Source: Ashinkailepas kermadecensis
Lineage: Eukaryota; Arthropoda; Thecostraca; Neolepadidae
Length of the DNA stretch: 64,000 nt
Assembly: GCA_034440615.1 (NCBI GenBank)
Contig: JAOTOM010003934.1
Span: forward strand, 48,501-112,500
Direction: 5' to 3'
Each line of letters starts with the position of its first letter. The first letter of the stretch is position 1. This document shows positions 21,405-32,475 of this stretch, piece after piece. A model generated the notes under the pieces. The model worked only from the letters and a program-made list of their open reading frames with translations. It was not told the origin of the DNA and ran no database searches. The position numbers and the translations under genes were made by a program.

Positions 21405-23611
21405 CGTCATTCACAGCCCATTAGGACCCAAGAGATAACTTTGGTTAGGTGAGCGTACCGTCATGCTTCAGCACGACACCCGTTTACAAACATCTTGCGA
21501 TTTGGGAAACAAATACGAAGAAACTTCCAGTATCACAGCGGTCTCAAAGTAATAGGCGACTAATAAGCCTCCAATAACGAATAGTCATGGACGCCGAATT
21601 GACGTCTGGATCTGAAAATAATAAAAATGTGTGCTATGCTCATTTCACGCACGCTCGGTTGTCTTGTTTCACCAGAAAAGGACACTAAACATGGGAAAAC
21701 TATCACCTCCGTCTCGTCTCGGGTTGTCTTTAACGCCCCCATTTTTAAGCGATATAAAAAACGGAGGCGCGCAGCGGCGCGACATTTTCAGAACGTTTTC
21801 AGTCATCTTTATTTGCGTCTGATGTGGAAGTTTAAACCTCTGGTCATGTAAGGTTATTGACATTACCTCAGTTCAAAGACGACCACCTCCAAAAATGTTT
21901 CAGGACGATAACTCATCTAAATGAAAATATACCGAAATGCAACTTGCCACGTGAATACAATTGGGCAGCACCTACCAAACGTGCATCTCATAATTATGTT
22001 TCAGGTCAGGTCAGTCACCTTAAGTCACGGCAAATTTTGGACCGATTTTCTTATTTTTACAGTATGAGTGTCCTAACCACATTTTCCACTTGGTATGCAT
22101 GAAGACATATGCAAAGTTCATTATCCAATTTGATTGACCTCAGTCAAGTGACCTGAGGTCAGGTCAATGTGCACTAAGTAGGAAAATATATTTTGACACT
22201 CCTATTTGTATGGTTGATTTGTAGTTTTCATGGCATCACACAGTATCACACTTCAATTGTACGACCTAAGTTAATGAATGGAGCAAAAAATATGCGTCAC
22301 AGCCAAGGTGAGGGTGATGCTAGGTCAATGTCCTATAGCTAGTTTTATATATTTTTTGAGGTTCATGTATGTGAAGATGTAGTTAAATGATGCTTATTAA
22401 TGAAAAGCTTAAGCTTATTTGAAGCTATTTATATACATTTATATGATAACAATTTAGCAGCGCTTACAACACGTATATGCTGGATTTGTGCTGGAGGTCA
22501 GATCGGCGACCTACGGTCACTGCCATTTTTTCGCCCATAATGGACCAAAGTGAATATTTGTGAAATATGCGCTATGTAATTAGCTATCAAATGGAACGCG
22601 TTATAACTTGGTGTCTTTAGCAGAAATTGAGACGTTAAATGGTTTTGAAAAGACAAGCTTTCTAAAAGAAAACACCATTTTGTGTCTCAAAATTATTTTA
22701 AAATACCAAATGAAGCTATTTTAGGGCCTCATTCGTCGAAGGCTGTCCGATGCTATCCGGTTCGTGTTCGTGCACTGTTTAGCTGGACCGTTTCGTGCAT
22801 CGTTTAGCAAGTTGGACTGGGGTCTTTAATAACCCCCTCCCCCCGAGACGTGGTGTGAGTATCTGACCGGAGAGATAGGGCGGGTTAATTGACAGCAGTG
22901 AAACCCGATCATAATGCTAATCAATGCACAATTGCGAAATTCCATTTTGACCCGCTACCATTTTTTCCTTTTAGAACGATTTTTACAGACGAGGAAAAAT
23001 GTCATGAATAGATTGAATATACAATTCGTATCAGTGAACGCATCAGTGTTCCAAAAAGGCATTCGTCAAATCTGTACCAGCTGCACCTGACTGGCAAGTT
23101 GTGGCTCCGACCTCATCTATGCACCATTCATTTAATTGCAAGAATGGTTTTCCCTCCTATTAAATGAGCGATAGAACGTATCCAAATGCTTTGTACTTGC
23201 AGGACCAGGTTTGTTTACCTGTGCTGTGGTAAGCACATTCCGTTGGTATTCATCGGGTGTTCTAGTAACAGCGGCACCAATAAAACACACTTCATGTGCC
23301 CATCACTAATTGGCATTCTGGATGCTGGTGTCTCCCTGGAATTTATTCAGCTATTGAAAATGACGGAACGAGCAAAGAATTGTGATCGGTCTGTAGAAGC
23401 CATCCTAGTCTATTCCTTCCCTCATACAACTTTTTCCACGAGGATGATTCCGTGACAGTTGTCTTGGATAGTGCGAAAGGCAGCCTGGGGTCACTCGAGT
23501 GTAAGCACATCCACGACAATATTGATGATTATTAGGTACTGCTCTGCAGCGATTAATCTTCTTGGCCGCTTTTTCCTTCACTCCTCCGCCACTACTCTTC
23601 GAATCGCCAAA
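21405..23611. other. Unannotated stretch with AGGTCA cluster at 22.0-22.5 kb
   Basis: No protein recognised. Between 22003 and about 22500 there are roughly eight AGGTCA/TGACCT half-sites, including overlapping AGGTCAGGTCA at 22003-22013 and 22156-22166 and the palindrome TGACCTGAGGTCA at 22149-22161. The rest is AT-rich. Confidence 0.5.
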
Positions 23612-23731
23612 AAGACTAGATGTACGATGTTCGATGATGAAAGACTAGATGAAGGAAGACTAGATGCACGATGTTCGATGATGATAAAAGACGAGATGAA
23701 GGAAATCTAGATGTATGACGATGTTCGGTGC
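23612..23731. repeat. About 44-bp tandem repeat, 2.5 copies
   Basis: The unit starting GACTAGATGTACGATGTTCG at 23613 recurs at 23657 and, diverged, near 23706. It contains internal GATGAAGGA-type sub-repeats. Confidence 0.75.
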
Positions 23732-24109
23732 ATGCATTTGTAAGCGCACGTTTCACATTTCATTCACATTTCCGGTGGTGTGAGTCCTGGCCGCGGAACA
23801 CCCTTCTCACGTGAGTCGCCGTACCGCATGGTACCCTCAGATGGCTCTCATCGCAAATTCTTGTGCGATTTACATGGATGCCGCCAGAGTGGGGAACGGG
23901 GGGACTTGTCGCTCTCCCCCGAACTCCGTGAAGCTGAACGTTACGTCTATATGGCGTTGCATAGGAAAACGCGAACTAAAAACCCTCTCGTCATCTTGTC
24001 CAAAATCTCCGAAGTCGCACATGGCGATTTACCATGCTGAAAATACCATCGTGTTTGACGCACTGTATTCAGGACACCCCTCGTGCGCGAATTGCTGTTT
24101 TCAGAACCG

Positions 24110-24165
24110 CTATAATTCACCGTTATAATTCACCGTTATAATTCACCGTTATAATTCACCGCTTG
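24110..24165. repeat. 13-bp repeat (TTATAATTCACCG), 4 copies
   Basis: Four nearly identical units end to end. Confidence 0.9.
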
Positions 24166-24482
24166 CAGAACACCCTCGTGTATGAGTCAGCACTCAGAAC
24201 ACCCAGTGTATTAGATACTGCTCCCAGGACACCCTCGCGTGTGAGTCACCACTCAGAACACCTCGTGTGTTAGATGATGCTCTCAGGACACCCTCGGGTG
24301 TGAGTCACCGCTCTTAGAACACCTTCGTGTGTGTCACCGCTCTCGGAACACCTCCGTGTGTGAGTCACCACTCTCAGGACACCCTCGTGTGTGTCACCGC
24401 TCTCAGGACACCCTCGTGTGTGAGTCACCGCTCTCGGAACACCTCCGTGTGTGCGCCACCGCTCTCGGAACACTGCGGCATA
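24166..24482. repeat. About 30-bp minisatellite containing TGAGTCA
   Basis: About ten units of the form GAACACCCTCGTGTGTGAGTCACCGCTCTC with small indels. Five units keep TGAGTCA; others have lost GAG. Weaker relatives of the unit begin as early as about 23790. Confidence 0.9.
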
Positions 24483-24669
24483 AAGTTCACCATTTCCGAG
24501 GCACCCTCCTGCAGGAGACGCCGCCGGCCCGTGCAGCCACCCGGGACCGAGTGTCGTTGGTTCGTGTCTGGCGATTTTAGAGCTCACTGCCGTGCCTTCT
24601 GCAGTGCGTCGCCCGCCGCTGTCCGGAAACGTGGCCCCTGGATCACTTGAATCGCGGACGGGGCGTCGC

Positions 24670-25155
24670 CGATATCTGATGACGACCGGGAGTGTCCGTA
24701 ACTCTGGCCGCGATTGTGCCGTACCGGTCGGGTTGTGGTGACGACCGAGAGTGTCCGTAACTCTGGCCGCGATTGTGCCGCACCGGTCGGGTTGTGGTGA
24801 CGACCGAGAGTGTCCGTAACTCTGGCCGCGATTGTGCCGTACCGGTCGGGTTGTGGTGACGACCGAGAGTGTCCGTAACTCTGGCCGCGATTGTACCGCA
24901 CCGGTCGGGTTGTGGTGACGACCGAGAGTGTCCGTAACTCTGGCCGCGATTGTACCGCACCGGTCGGGTTGTGGTGACGGCCGAGAGTGTCCGTAACTCT
25001 GGCCGCGATTGTGCCGCACCGGTCGGGTTGTGGTGACGGCCGAGAGTGTCCGTAACTCTGGCCGCGATTGTACCGCACCAGTCGGGTTGTGGTGACGACC
25101 GAGAGTGTCCGTAACTCTGGCCGCCGGTGCACGGGTCGAATTGTGATGACGACCG
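24670..25155. repeat. 59-bp minisatellite, about 8 copies
   Basis: Unit begins GACGACCGAGAGTGTCCGTA and ends CGGTCGGGTTGTGGT; the spacing between successive units is 59 bp. Units differ at a few positions (GTACC or GCACC, GACGACC or GACGGCC). The final unit is truncated and diverged. Frames stay open for about 200 codons on the minus strand although 59 is not a multiple of 3, because all three frames happen to lack stops. Confidence 0.95.
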
Positions 25156-25524
25156 GGAGTGCCATAAGTAACTCACACCTCCGTGCTGGCGCAGTTGGAT
25201 GGAGAACTCGGGGGTACGCTTCGACAGGAAAGGCAAGTAGCTATTGAATCCACTCATGACCACGTGCCTGGTATTGTCCTGATTCTGCTGTACATGTAAT
25301 GTTTTTGGCTCTCTCTGGGTATCTAACCTAGCTCTTTGACTTGATCGGTCAGATTAGTCAGATCCTGCATCCATTCCTATTTTAAGCTATCTGCTTGAGA
25401 ACAAGTCAACACGTCTCCACTTCTTAAGAAAAATGACGAAGCTTTGGATATTTTGCGTATTCCACCACCAGCGTCGCCAATTTCTCACGCCGATTCACTG
25501 CAGGTAGTCTCGCCAATCCTACCG
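25156..25524. other. Unannotated stretch
   Basis: Nothing recognised. Confidence 0.6.
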
Positions 25525-25595
25525 TTTGTGGGATTCGAACCCAAGGCATCACGATCAGGAGTCGAACTACTTCCGATTGAGTTACCTCGGCCCAC
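25525..25595 (-). repeat. tRNA-derived SINE head (Arg-CCT-like)
   Basis: On the minus strand: box A TAACTCAATCGG (25584-25573, one mismatch to consensus) and box B GGTTCGAATCC (25541-25531, exact). A 4-bp T stem (TGGG/CCCA) is present. The anticodon loop would be CTCCTGA (anticodon CCT). The acceptor stem does not pair, so it is not a working tRNA gene; a tRNA-derived SINE promoter or a tRNA relic is most likely. Confidence 0.65.
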
Positions 25596-26772
25596 GCATT
25601 CACTTCCGGCTACCTGTGATATTAAAACCATGGACATAATGGTTGCGTCCGCACTGATGAAAATTTTGACTCTAAAATAGAGCGTCGCGTATCGTGGTCA
25701 GCTTTTCCAATGCTATAAAGCCTGGTCTCGATGATGTGTTTACTCCGTGACACTATATAATCACCGCTACTACCAACGTACCTGATCAAATGGGAGTCCG
25801 GATCAAATAATGGGAGTTTGTAAATCTGCTAGAAAGAAGTGCGATACACGCTTCTAATTCGGAACAGAATTTCACCAGCGTTCGCGAAGTGTTCCAGCAG
25901 CGCAAAAGAAGAGCTTCGGAAATCGCTGCATAGACGCGTTTCATTGACGTGTATATGCCGAGGTTTATACGGATCATTATGGTGTTCAAACACGACGCCA
26001 GGGGAAAAACGCGCGCCATTTTTTTATGTGCTGTGAAGATGCTGGCGGGATCAGAATGGAGTGCTCTGGATTAGATGAAGGTTAGTCTATATTTGCACGG
26101 GTATATCTAGTTGTGCTTAGCCATGTGCTGGTGCTGTTTTGTAGTGTTTTCTTATGACAAGTAATGCATTTGAAGAACATTAAATATGCAGTTGCCAAGA
26201 CTATGGATAGAATGTGAGAAGTCTGCTCATCCTGTACTCAAGCCACCATTGCTGGTGGCTTGGACCTCAAACTGTGTTGGATGAGTGATAGATTTCAGGT
26301 TCATTACCACTATTATGTTGCTGCCATGCTTGAAGAAAAAAATTGCTGAAGGAAATTCAGTTTTGTTCTTCAGAAAGGGCCATGATAGAGAACAGTTATA
26401 GGTGTACATGGGTGTGGCCGCATCCTAGAAATGGATGGGGGAAGGGTAATCTGAAATGTTGGGGAACAATTTGACCTGAGAGCATCTTTAAATGGGAAGA
26501 TGCAAAGTATGTGAGTTTTTTTCCAACTAATATGAGACAGGAAACAGTGGAACATTTTGCCAAATTTGGAGGGGTGGAAAGGAGGATTGTTCCCGGTGCT
26601 CCCACTGTTTGCATCCATGTATATGCCAGCACATTTGCTTTTGTCTACATAGAAGATATGAACTCTGTGATAATATTAACCTCACGTTGAATCCAGTGCA
26701 CCGACTTGGTTGCAGTGGTTGAATCATTGCTAATTCCCATGTCTTTCACAAGCAAATTTAGCTGCATTTCAG
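25596..26772. other. Unannotated stretch with a small hairpin
   Basis: Contains the perfect 10-bp hairpin CAAGCCACCA (26239-26248), loop TTGC, inverse at 26253-26262. No gene recognised. Confidence 0.6.
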
Positions 26773-26903
26773 ATGTTCAACTCCCTTGTTGGTGAAGAAA
26801 GACTATCCTGCTATGGCTAACGTTAATTTTGAACTGATGACATTTAATTGTATCATTTCTGTTAAATTTGAACATTTCCCCGAGATATCCCCCCTGTTCC
26901 TGA
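26773..26903 (-). pseudogene. CR1-like LINE fragment, ORF2 C-terminal part
   Basis: Nucleotide-level match to about 13060-13190 of the LINE above (GGTGAAGAAAGACT, then GATGACATTTAATTGTATCATTTCTG, ending ...GTTCCTGA). Same strand. It continues after an insert at 27608. Confidence 0.85.
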
Positions 26904-27607
26904 CAGACTTGTGCTAGACTCGAGTTGAATCTAGAATCGCCTCATGAATCAATCATTTTTGGATGAGTCGCAAGTTGAATCGATTCTTTTCCCAAAAATA
27001 TATCTTGAGTCGTGAGTTGAATCACATCTTTCTTTTTTAAATGAGTCGAATCATGAGTCAATCATTCAAATCACAATGAGTCATTTGAGTCTTATGACTC
27101 AATGCTTAGCATAACAATTGTCAACTTGTCAGCTGCCAGTGAGTAAAGAATGAGGGGTACTGAAGTTATTTACCAAAAACCAATGACAATATCTACAAAT
27201 AAGTATTAATGTTAAGCTTCGTATTCACAATCAGTATCATGCATGAGTCAATCTGCACTGAATACAATTGCGTTGGTTTGTTATTTGTCACACGTGCGTC
27301 TGGTATGTAATAAGGCAAAAGACTGACATTACTACAGGAGTTTTGTAATGCATTAGGTACTTATTTTCTGTTTTACTTGTGGTGCTTGCAACTCAACTTC
27401 GTTTATTGTTTTATCCTCCACAATTTTATCCAAGCAAATTCATCAACAAAGCGGCCAAACAACGAGATAAGTTATTTTGTATAGCTCACTTCTGAAATGA
27501 GTCAATTACTTTATGTATTTATCATGTATTTATCTGTATAAATATATACCAATCATTACAGTTCATGACCCTCGTCCCTCATGACTAGTCAATTCATGAC
27601 TAGTGAT
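26904..27607. mobile_element. 0.7-kb insert within the LINE fragment, rich in GAGTCA
   Basis: It interrupts or replaces the LINE between positions equivalent to 13190 and 13830. It begins CAGACTTGTGCTAGACTCGAG, and its first 210 bp carry many GAGTCG, GAGTCA and TGACTC units in both orientations; the last 60 bp carry CATGACTAGTCAATTCATGACTAG. Subterminal repeats of this density suggest a non-autonomous hAT-like element, but I cannot align the two termini or find a duplication. Confidence 0.45.
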
Positions 27608-27805
27608 CAATGTACTGACCCCTGGGTGACTCCACAAAGAACATCTTGCAATGATGACTTTGTGTCATTTAGCATCACTCTGCTGCCAGTAAGAAAGTCA
27701 CAACTCTATCTGCAATAGGCTACCTAGGATGGCTATCTGTAATACCATTGAGCTGAAGCTGCATCATTAACCATTTATCGAATACCTTATCAAAGGCATT
27801 CTGAA
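27608..27805 (-). pseudogene. CR1-like LINE fragment, RT motif A region
   Basis: Nucleotide match to about 13828-14015 of the LINE above (from ACTGACCCCTGGG to ACCTTATCAAAGGC), minus strand, covering the region between RT motifs A and B. Decayed by small indels. Confidence 0.85.
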
Positions 27806-28044
27806 TTTGCATTGCATCTTCCAGCATCATCAGCTGGTTAAATATACTCGTAAATAGAAGCTCGAAAGGGAGTCAAGTGGATCAAGTCAAGACCATATCT
27901 CACAAAAACATGTTGCATATGTATGAATGAAATCATGATCCTGCTGATATGGTATCAGTTGCCATGGAAATATGACCTGCCTACATTATTTGCATACCTA
28001 CCTACCAATAAGCCAAATTAAAGCAGGTTTCGACAAGATCTTGG

Positions 28045-28125
28045 GGTCACCACAAATGGGTACTAAAGCCTAATGCTATGAAATGCAAGGTGATGCATTG
28101 TGGCAGGAACAATTCAAAAGTGGAC
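28045..28125 (+). pseudogene. Short LINE RT fragment
   Basis: The plus frame reads 'KWVLKPNAMKCKVMHCGRNN', matching the conserved segment after the FADD motif (K-W-x-x-x-F-N-x-x-K-C-K-V-M-H-x-G-R-x-N). It differs from the LINE at 12.4-15.5 kb, so it is from another subfamily. Confidence 0.7.
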
Positions 28126-28944
28126 TACTAATTGAAACTAATTAGACAAAAATACATAAAAGATGAGTGCAACAATGAGCTGCAGGGGCCCTTCTTGGTT
28201 GCACTCTGTGGACGCAATGAACTAGCAGTGGTGCAGTTTCTTCCATGGCTGAGGTAGAGTGTGCAGCCACCAATCACCAACTTCATGCTCAGCCCCCTAC
28301 AACTATGCAGGAAATACTACAAATTTTGAAAATAGCGATCAAATAGTTAGACAGGTACCGACGGGGAAAGCCAATGCAGGCATTTTCATCCTTTGATAGG
28401 GTGGTACTCACTTGGCCCTCCCAAACACACTTCGGCACTCCCCACCAATGATTTTGCAAACAGCAAAACTACAACGACAATGTACTGTCACTTGGGACAA
28501 GCTGAGACAACATAAGAAGTTAAAAAGCAAAAGAGCATAACTCAGTCCCAATGTAATTTTGTTCTCAATATATTTTCATTCATAACAAATACCATTTTGT
28601 GGTGCTGGTGAAACCTAAAAGATGGCGTGATGAATGAATGATGCCAATCACCCAATCTATTTGAGTACAAATCCAATTTCATTACTTTGCTTTTGGACCT
28701 CTCACTGCAGTCTGCACACTCCCCTCCCCCGGCCACTGCTTCCCGACTGTTGTCTAGCTGCATTATTGTATGTAATCCAGAGATGATAAACACAGGAATA
28801 TAGGATTGTGCTGATATTCTGACATTGATCAATGGCTGGTCCAGCATCCAATCTTGTGCGGACATACATGGGGGGGGGGGGTCAAGACCCTGTTTTTTTC
28901 TCGAATTTTGCACTCATCCTGTATTCAAAACAGACATTTGGCAC
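28126..28944. other. Unannotated stretch
   Basis: A G run lies at about 28869-28879; no coding sequence recognised. Confidence 0.6.
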
Positions 28945-29000
28945 TACGGGACGGGGGGTGGGCATGGCCCCAATGTCCCCCTTGGACCCGCCCTTGGCAT
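28945..29000 (-). mobile_element. Possible hAT/MITE terminus
   Basis: The minus strand reads CAAGGGCGGGTCCAAGGGGG followed by ACATTGGGGCCATGCCC, resembling CAGGGGCGGATCCAGGGGGG-type hAT ends. Only one end is apparent. Confidence 0.4.
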
Positions 29001-29134
29001 TGGCTGTGCTGCTTTGTTTCAGGGCTTACGAGTTACGGCCGGGGCACCTTGCAAGCAGTGTAGTTCAGTGTTATGGTCGTGGGTTGGATAATGGAATTCT
29101 GCAGGAGGCTATGGCACCGTCGAAAATCATCCTA

Positions 29135-29200
29135 TCCTGAACCCTAACCCAGGACCTCACAATTGCGAAACGAGACACATACCGCTGAGGTACATTGCCA
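29135..29200 (-). repeat. Weak tRNA-like sequence
   Basis: On the minus strand TACCTCAGCGGT (29192-29181) resembles box A, and GGGTTAGGGTTC (29150-29139) is a poor box B at an acceptable spacing. Confidence 0.25.
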
Positions 29201-29830
29201 GCTTGGTGAATGGTGGACCGGTCGTAAACTCTGAAACAAAGCGGCACACCCCTGTATTTCTCCAAGTGCTTGTGATTTCTTGGTTACATAAAAATGTACG
29301 TCTAAGCTCTCGTGATGTGCAGTAGACGATATTTGAACTGAAGTAAATACAAGGTCAAGAGCGCATTTGGATTTCGCTTGCAACGTTCATTTCACTGATC
29401 AATTTGATGTCACAATATTGGCTGCTCTGCCGGTGTAATCTTGTCACTGATCTGGTGATGTGTTTCAATACTTGGACGTGGTTATGAGTTGAAATGAGGT
29501 TCAAACACACAACCTTTGTTAGGTATAATCAAGGATGTTAAACTCAAAGGATGTTAAGCTCAACTTAAAAAGTCCATGCAATGGATTTGCTATGCATAGC
29601 AATGCATGGGCAATCTATGTCTATGCAATGGAGCTGTCACCTTGGGCTTGCAAGGCAGAACCCACAGTGGGCGGACTTCTTGGGTCTGCTAATCTTTTGC
29701 GGGCTGTGTATGCACACAGTTTGACTGTTGTTCGCTTCAGAAGGGAAAATGCCACTTCTGTGCAACATAAATTTATCATGTGTTGGTGTGGCATTTGCTC
29801 CTCCAATCATACAGTATGTATGATTGTATG

Positions 29831-29864
29831 ACAAAATAGCCACTACATAGGTAGTGGCTATTTT
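29831..29864. repeat. Perfect 15-bp hairpin, loop ATAG
   Basis: CAAAATAGCCACTAC (29831-29845) and its exact reverse complement (29850-29864) around a 4-nt loop. No mismatches. Confidence 0.95.
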
Positions 29865-30394
29865 GAACAGCATTGCCAGCATTGCTTCAGCAGTCTCCTG
29901 CTGGAGTGCTTACTATTGAGCTGTTAGTCTGGGAATGGTATTTCTACCATTGCGTCGGTTGGCTTTTTGTTTCCGGAATATCCTTTTTCAGGCCTATACA
30001 TGCCAGCTCTAGTGCAAAGGTAAACAACAGGGCCTCGTGGCCATAGTTCCACCCAGGGTCGGATCTATGAATCCGTTAAGGGGCACCTACAGTCCTGGGT
30101 GGCATGCCTGGAATGGAGCTGCTAAATGTATGCTGGAGGCGGCACTAACCTTCCTGTGAGACGTGCCTTAGGGGCCCCTTTTCTAGTTGGGGGAGGGGGG
30201 TTGCACTTCGACATCCTGACGAGGCGATATAGACGGAGGTGCGGCGACCTCTCCATCTGTTGGCGTTAGGGGCGGCGACCTCCTGCTCCCTCCTCCCCTC
30301 AGATTCGACACTGGTTCCATTGGGGTGGGGTGGGTTGTGTGTGGGGGTGGGGGGGGGGGGAGGACATGCCTTCCAATGTTGCCAAAATTAACCT
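29865..30394. other. Unannotated stretch, G-rich at its end
   Basis: Contains CAGGGTCGGATCTATGAATCC near 30055, perhaps a MITE relic, and a G-rich tract at about 30322-30362. Confidence 0.5.
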
Positions 30395-31530
30395 TTGTAT
30401 TGCAGGTAGCCTTCTAAAATGGATAGTTGTGGCCTCCAGATAGATAGCAGAGAGTGATGCTAAATGACACAAAGCCATCATGGCAGGATGTTCATAGTGG
30501 AGTCCCCCTGGGGTCTGTATTATTATATTGTTTTTGCAAGAACCTGCGCTGCGCAAGTCGTTGTGCAAGTTCCCATTCAGGCGACAGCGACTGGTTTGGT
30601 CATATTGCCGCCCCGTGGCCTTGGCATGTACCGGGACTCGAACTCGGGTCAGCCACGTGCAATCCCGAGATGATACCGTGACGCCAATTCGACGCCACCA
30701 CCATGGGTCAGCATTGGGGCCACTATTGTTCATTATATTTGTGAATAGCATCGAAAGTGGCCTACACAGTAGGGCATTTAATTTTGCTGACGATTTGAAA
30801 GTATATAGGGAATTTCAGGGTAAAATGAGCAGGCCTCACTATTTGGATGAACTTGTGAAGTGGTCCGAAAAGTGGAAAATGAAATTCAACTTTGATAAGT
30901 GTAAGATCATGCATGTAGGTGGGCAATATATCAAGGATCCATACTTGATGGGTGGCCAAATACCGGCTGTGACTCAACAAGAGAAGGATTTAAGTGTTAT
31001 TGTGAACACAAAATTCGGGGCATCAGAGCAGACCAATGAAGCCAGGAAAAACACTTAGAATGTTCGGGGCAATATATAGGAATGTATCATGCAAAAGTGA
31101 GGAAGTTATCAGGAAACTTTACTGTGCATATGTCAGTCCGCATTTGGAATACTGTGTTCAAGCTTCGTCCCTTAGTTATGAAAAAGGTTGCTGAGAGCAA
31201 CAAGAGAGAATTCAAAAGAGAGCAACAAAAATGGTTAATGACATGAGCAACCAACCACATCAGGAAAGATTTAAGAAATTTAATGTTTTCACTTAGATAT
31301 AGAAGGCTGAGAGGAAATCTCATCGAAGCCTTCAAATTTTTCCCTGGTCAGGGACAGGGATATTTTATGGAAATGTTTGAATTTAACAGAAATTATGTAA
31401 TTTAGACGTAATCAATTCAAAGTTAAAGTTAACCATAGCAGGACAAGGTAAAGACAATCTTTTTTGTCAACAGGGTGATGGAACATTGGAATTAGCTATC
31501 AGACTCCATTGCCAGTAGCAGTACCCTGGT
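30395..31530 (+). mobile_element. CR1-like LINE fragment, interrupted by a SINE
   Basis: Plus-strand copy of the same family as 12.4-15.5 kb, from the region before RT motif B to the C-terminus. After the SINE it reads 'LGPLLFIIFVN', 'FADDLKVY', 'WSEKWKMKFNFDKCKIMHVG' and 'QQEKDLSVIVNTKFG' in one frame to 31058. Later matches to the 'RRLR.NLIEAF' and 'VEHWNQLP' regions are in other frames. Truncated at both ends and broken by frameshifts. Confidence 0.9.
30522..30703 (-). mobile_element. tRNA-derived SINE inserted in the LINE
   Basis: The insert splits RT motif B of the LINE. It is flanked by GGGGTCTGTATT (30510-30521) and TGGGTCAGCATT (30704-30715), the same LINE sequence duplicated, with 3 of 12 positions now different. 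On the minus strand it begins with a tRNA-like part: GGTGGCGTCGAATTGG (box A-like), then GAGTTCGAGTCCC (box B), followed by an unrelated body and an AT-rich tail (ATAATAATA-type) at the 30522 side. Order, duplication and tail all fit LINE-driven retroposition. Confidence 0.85.
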
Positions 31531-32015
31531 GTCATTTTTTATCTCGGTGCGGATTCCATTCTCGAGGGAATCTCCAGGTGTTTCCAAAATAAACTTACCG
31601 CAGTTCTTGCAATGCAGCCGAAATGCATCAACAGGGGCGGATCCAACTTACAACCTTGGGTGGTGAGGGACAAGGCAACTCGCATATATGTGGATAAGCA
31701 TGGCCACAAACTATCCAATATCTCAATTCTCTAAGCATAGAATGACTATGGATGTGATGTGATGATCCTGATGTGCTGTCATTTCCAACCTATTTTGAAG
31801 AAATGAACCTTTTTTTGGTTAGCTGGTATAGCTGAAAATAGGGTGTTCTTAATATTGTAGCACAATAAGAAACTAAGGTTGAAAAGCATAAGACTGCAAT
31901 ATCTAATGCTAGGGCAAATATATATGTTCACCTTTAATGTACGTGGTACTGGCTTTGAGCAGCGTCCTCATTTACCCGCCACTGCATCCTCCATTTAGAC
32001 AAACGCTAAGCATTC
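31531..32015. other. Unannotated stretch with one MITE-type end
   Basis: CAGGGGCGGATCCA at 31632-31645 matches the MITE terminus seen elsewhere in the window. The opposite end is not evident. Confidence 0.45.
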
Positions 32016-32435
32016 GTGGACAAGGACCGCAAATTCTGCTCAGCGATGCTGGGCGCCAATCACATGTACCATAACTACGTCCGCAGGGTATTGATCTTAG
32101 CCGGTTATGTGCTTAGCGAGCATGTGTACCCTAATTACGTCCGCAAGGTACTGGTCTCCGCTGGATATATGCCAAACGAGCACATGGACCCCAACTACGT
32201 CCCCAGGGTACTGGCCTTGACCCGCTATGTGCCTAGCGAGCACATGTACCCTAACTACGTCTACAGGGTACTGGTTTTGACCGGCTATGTGCCTAGCGAT
32301 CACATGTACCCTAACTACGTCCGCAATGTACTGGTCTTGGCTAGTTATGTGCCTAGCGAGCACATGAATCCTAACTACGTCCGCAAGGTACTGGTCTTGA
32401 CCGGTGACTTACTTGTCAAGCACGCCAATCCCTAG
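32016..32435. repeat. 60-bp minisatellite, 6 diverged copies, in an open frame
   Basis: Units of exactly 60 bp containing ACATGTACCCTAACTACGTC and GTACTGGTCTTGACCGG. A plus frame of 139 codons spans the array with a 20-residue period (M-Y-P-N-Y-V ... G-Y-V-P-S-E-H). Both synonymous and amino-acid-changing differences separate the units, so I see no clear sign of selection on the protein. A short CCTAGCTACTTAAT repeat follows (32432-32475). Confidence 0.85.
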
Positions 32436-32475
32436 CTACTTAATTCCTAGCTACCTAATCCCTAGCTACCTAATC

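Noticed and set aside
20400..21414. Frames of 180-285 codons on both strands through the 12-bp array
   Set aside because: Open on both strands in several frames as a consequence of the 12-bp period; unique ends show no recognisable domain.
24166..25155. CRISPR-like array of direct repeats
   Set aside because: Units are contiguous tandem repeats without unique spacers, and the window is eukaryotic.
24270..25263. Minus-strand frames of about 200 codons with Arg/Pro/Thr-rich repeats
   Set aside because: All three frames are open through the 59-bp array, so the reading is a composition effect.
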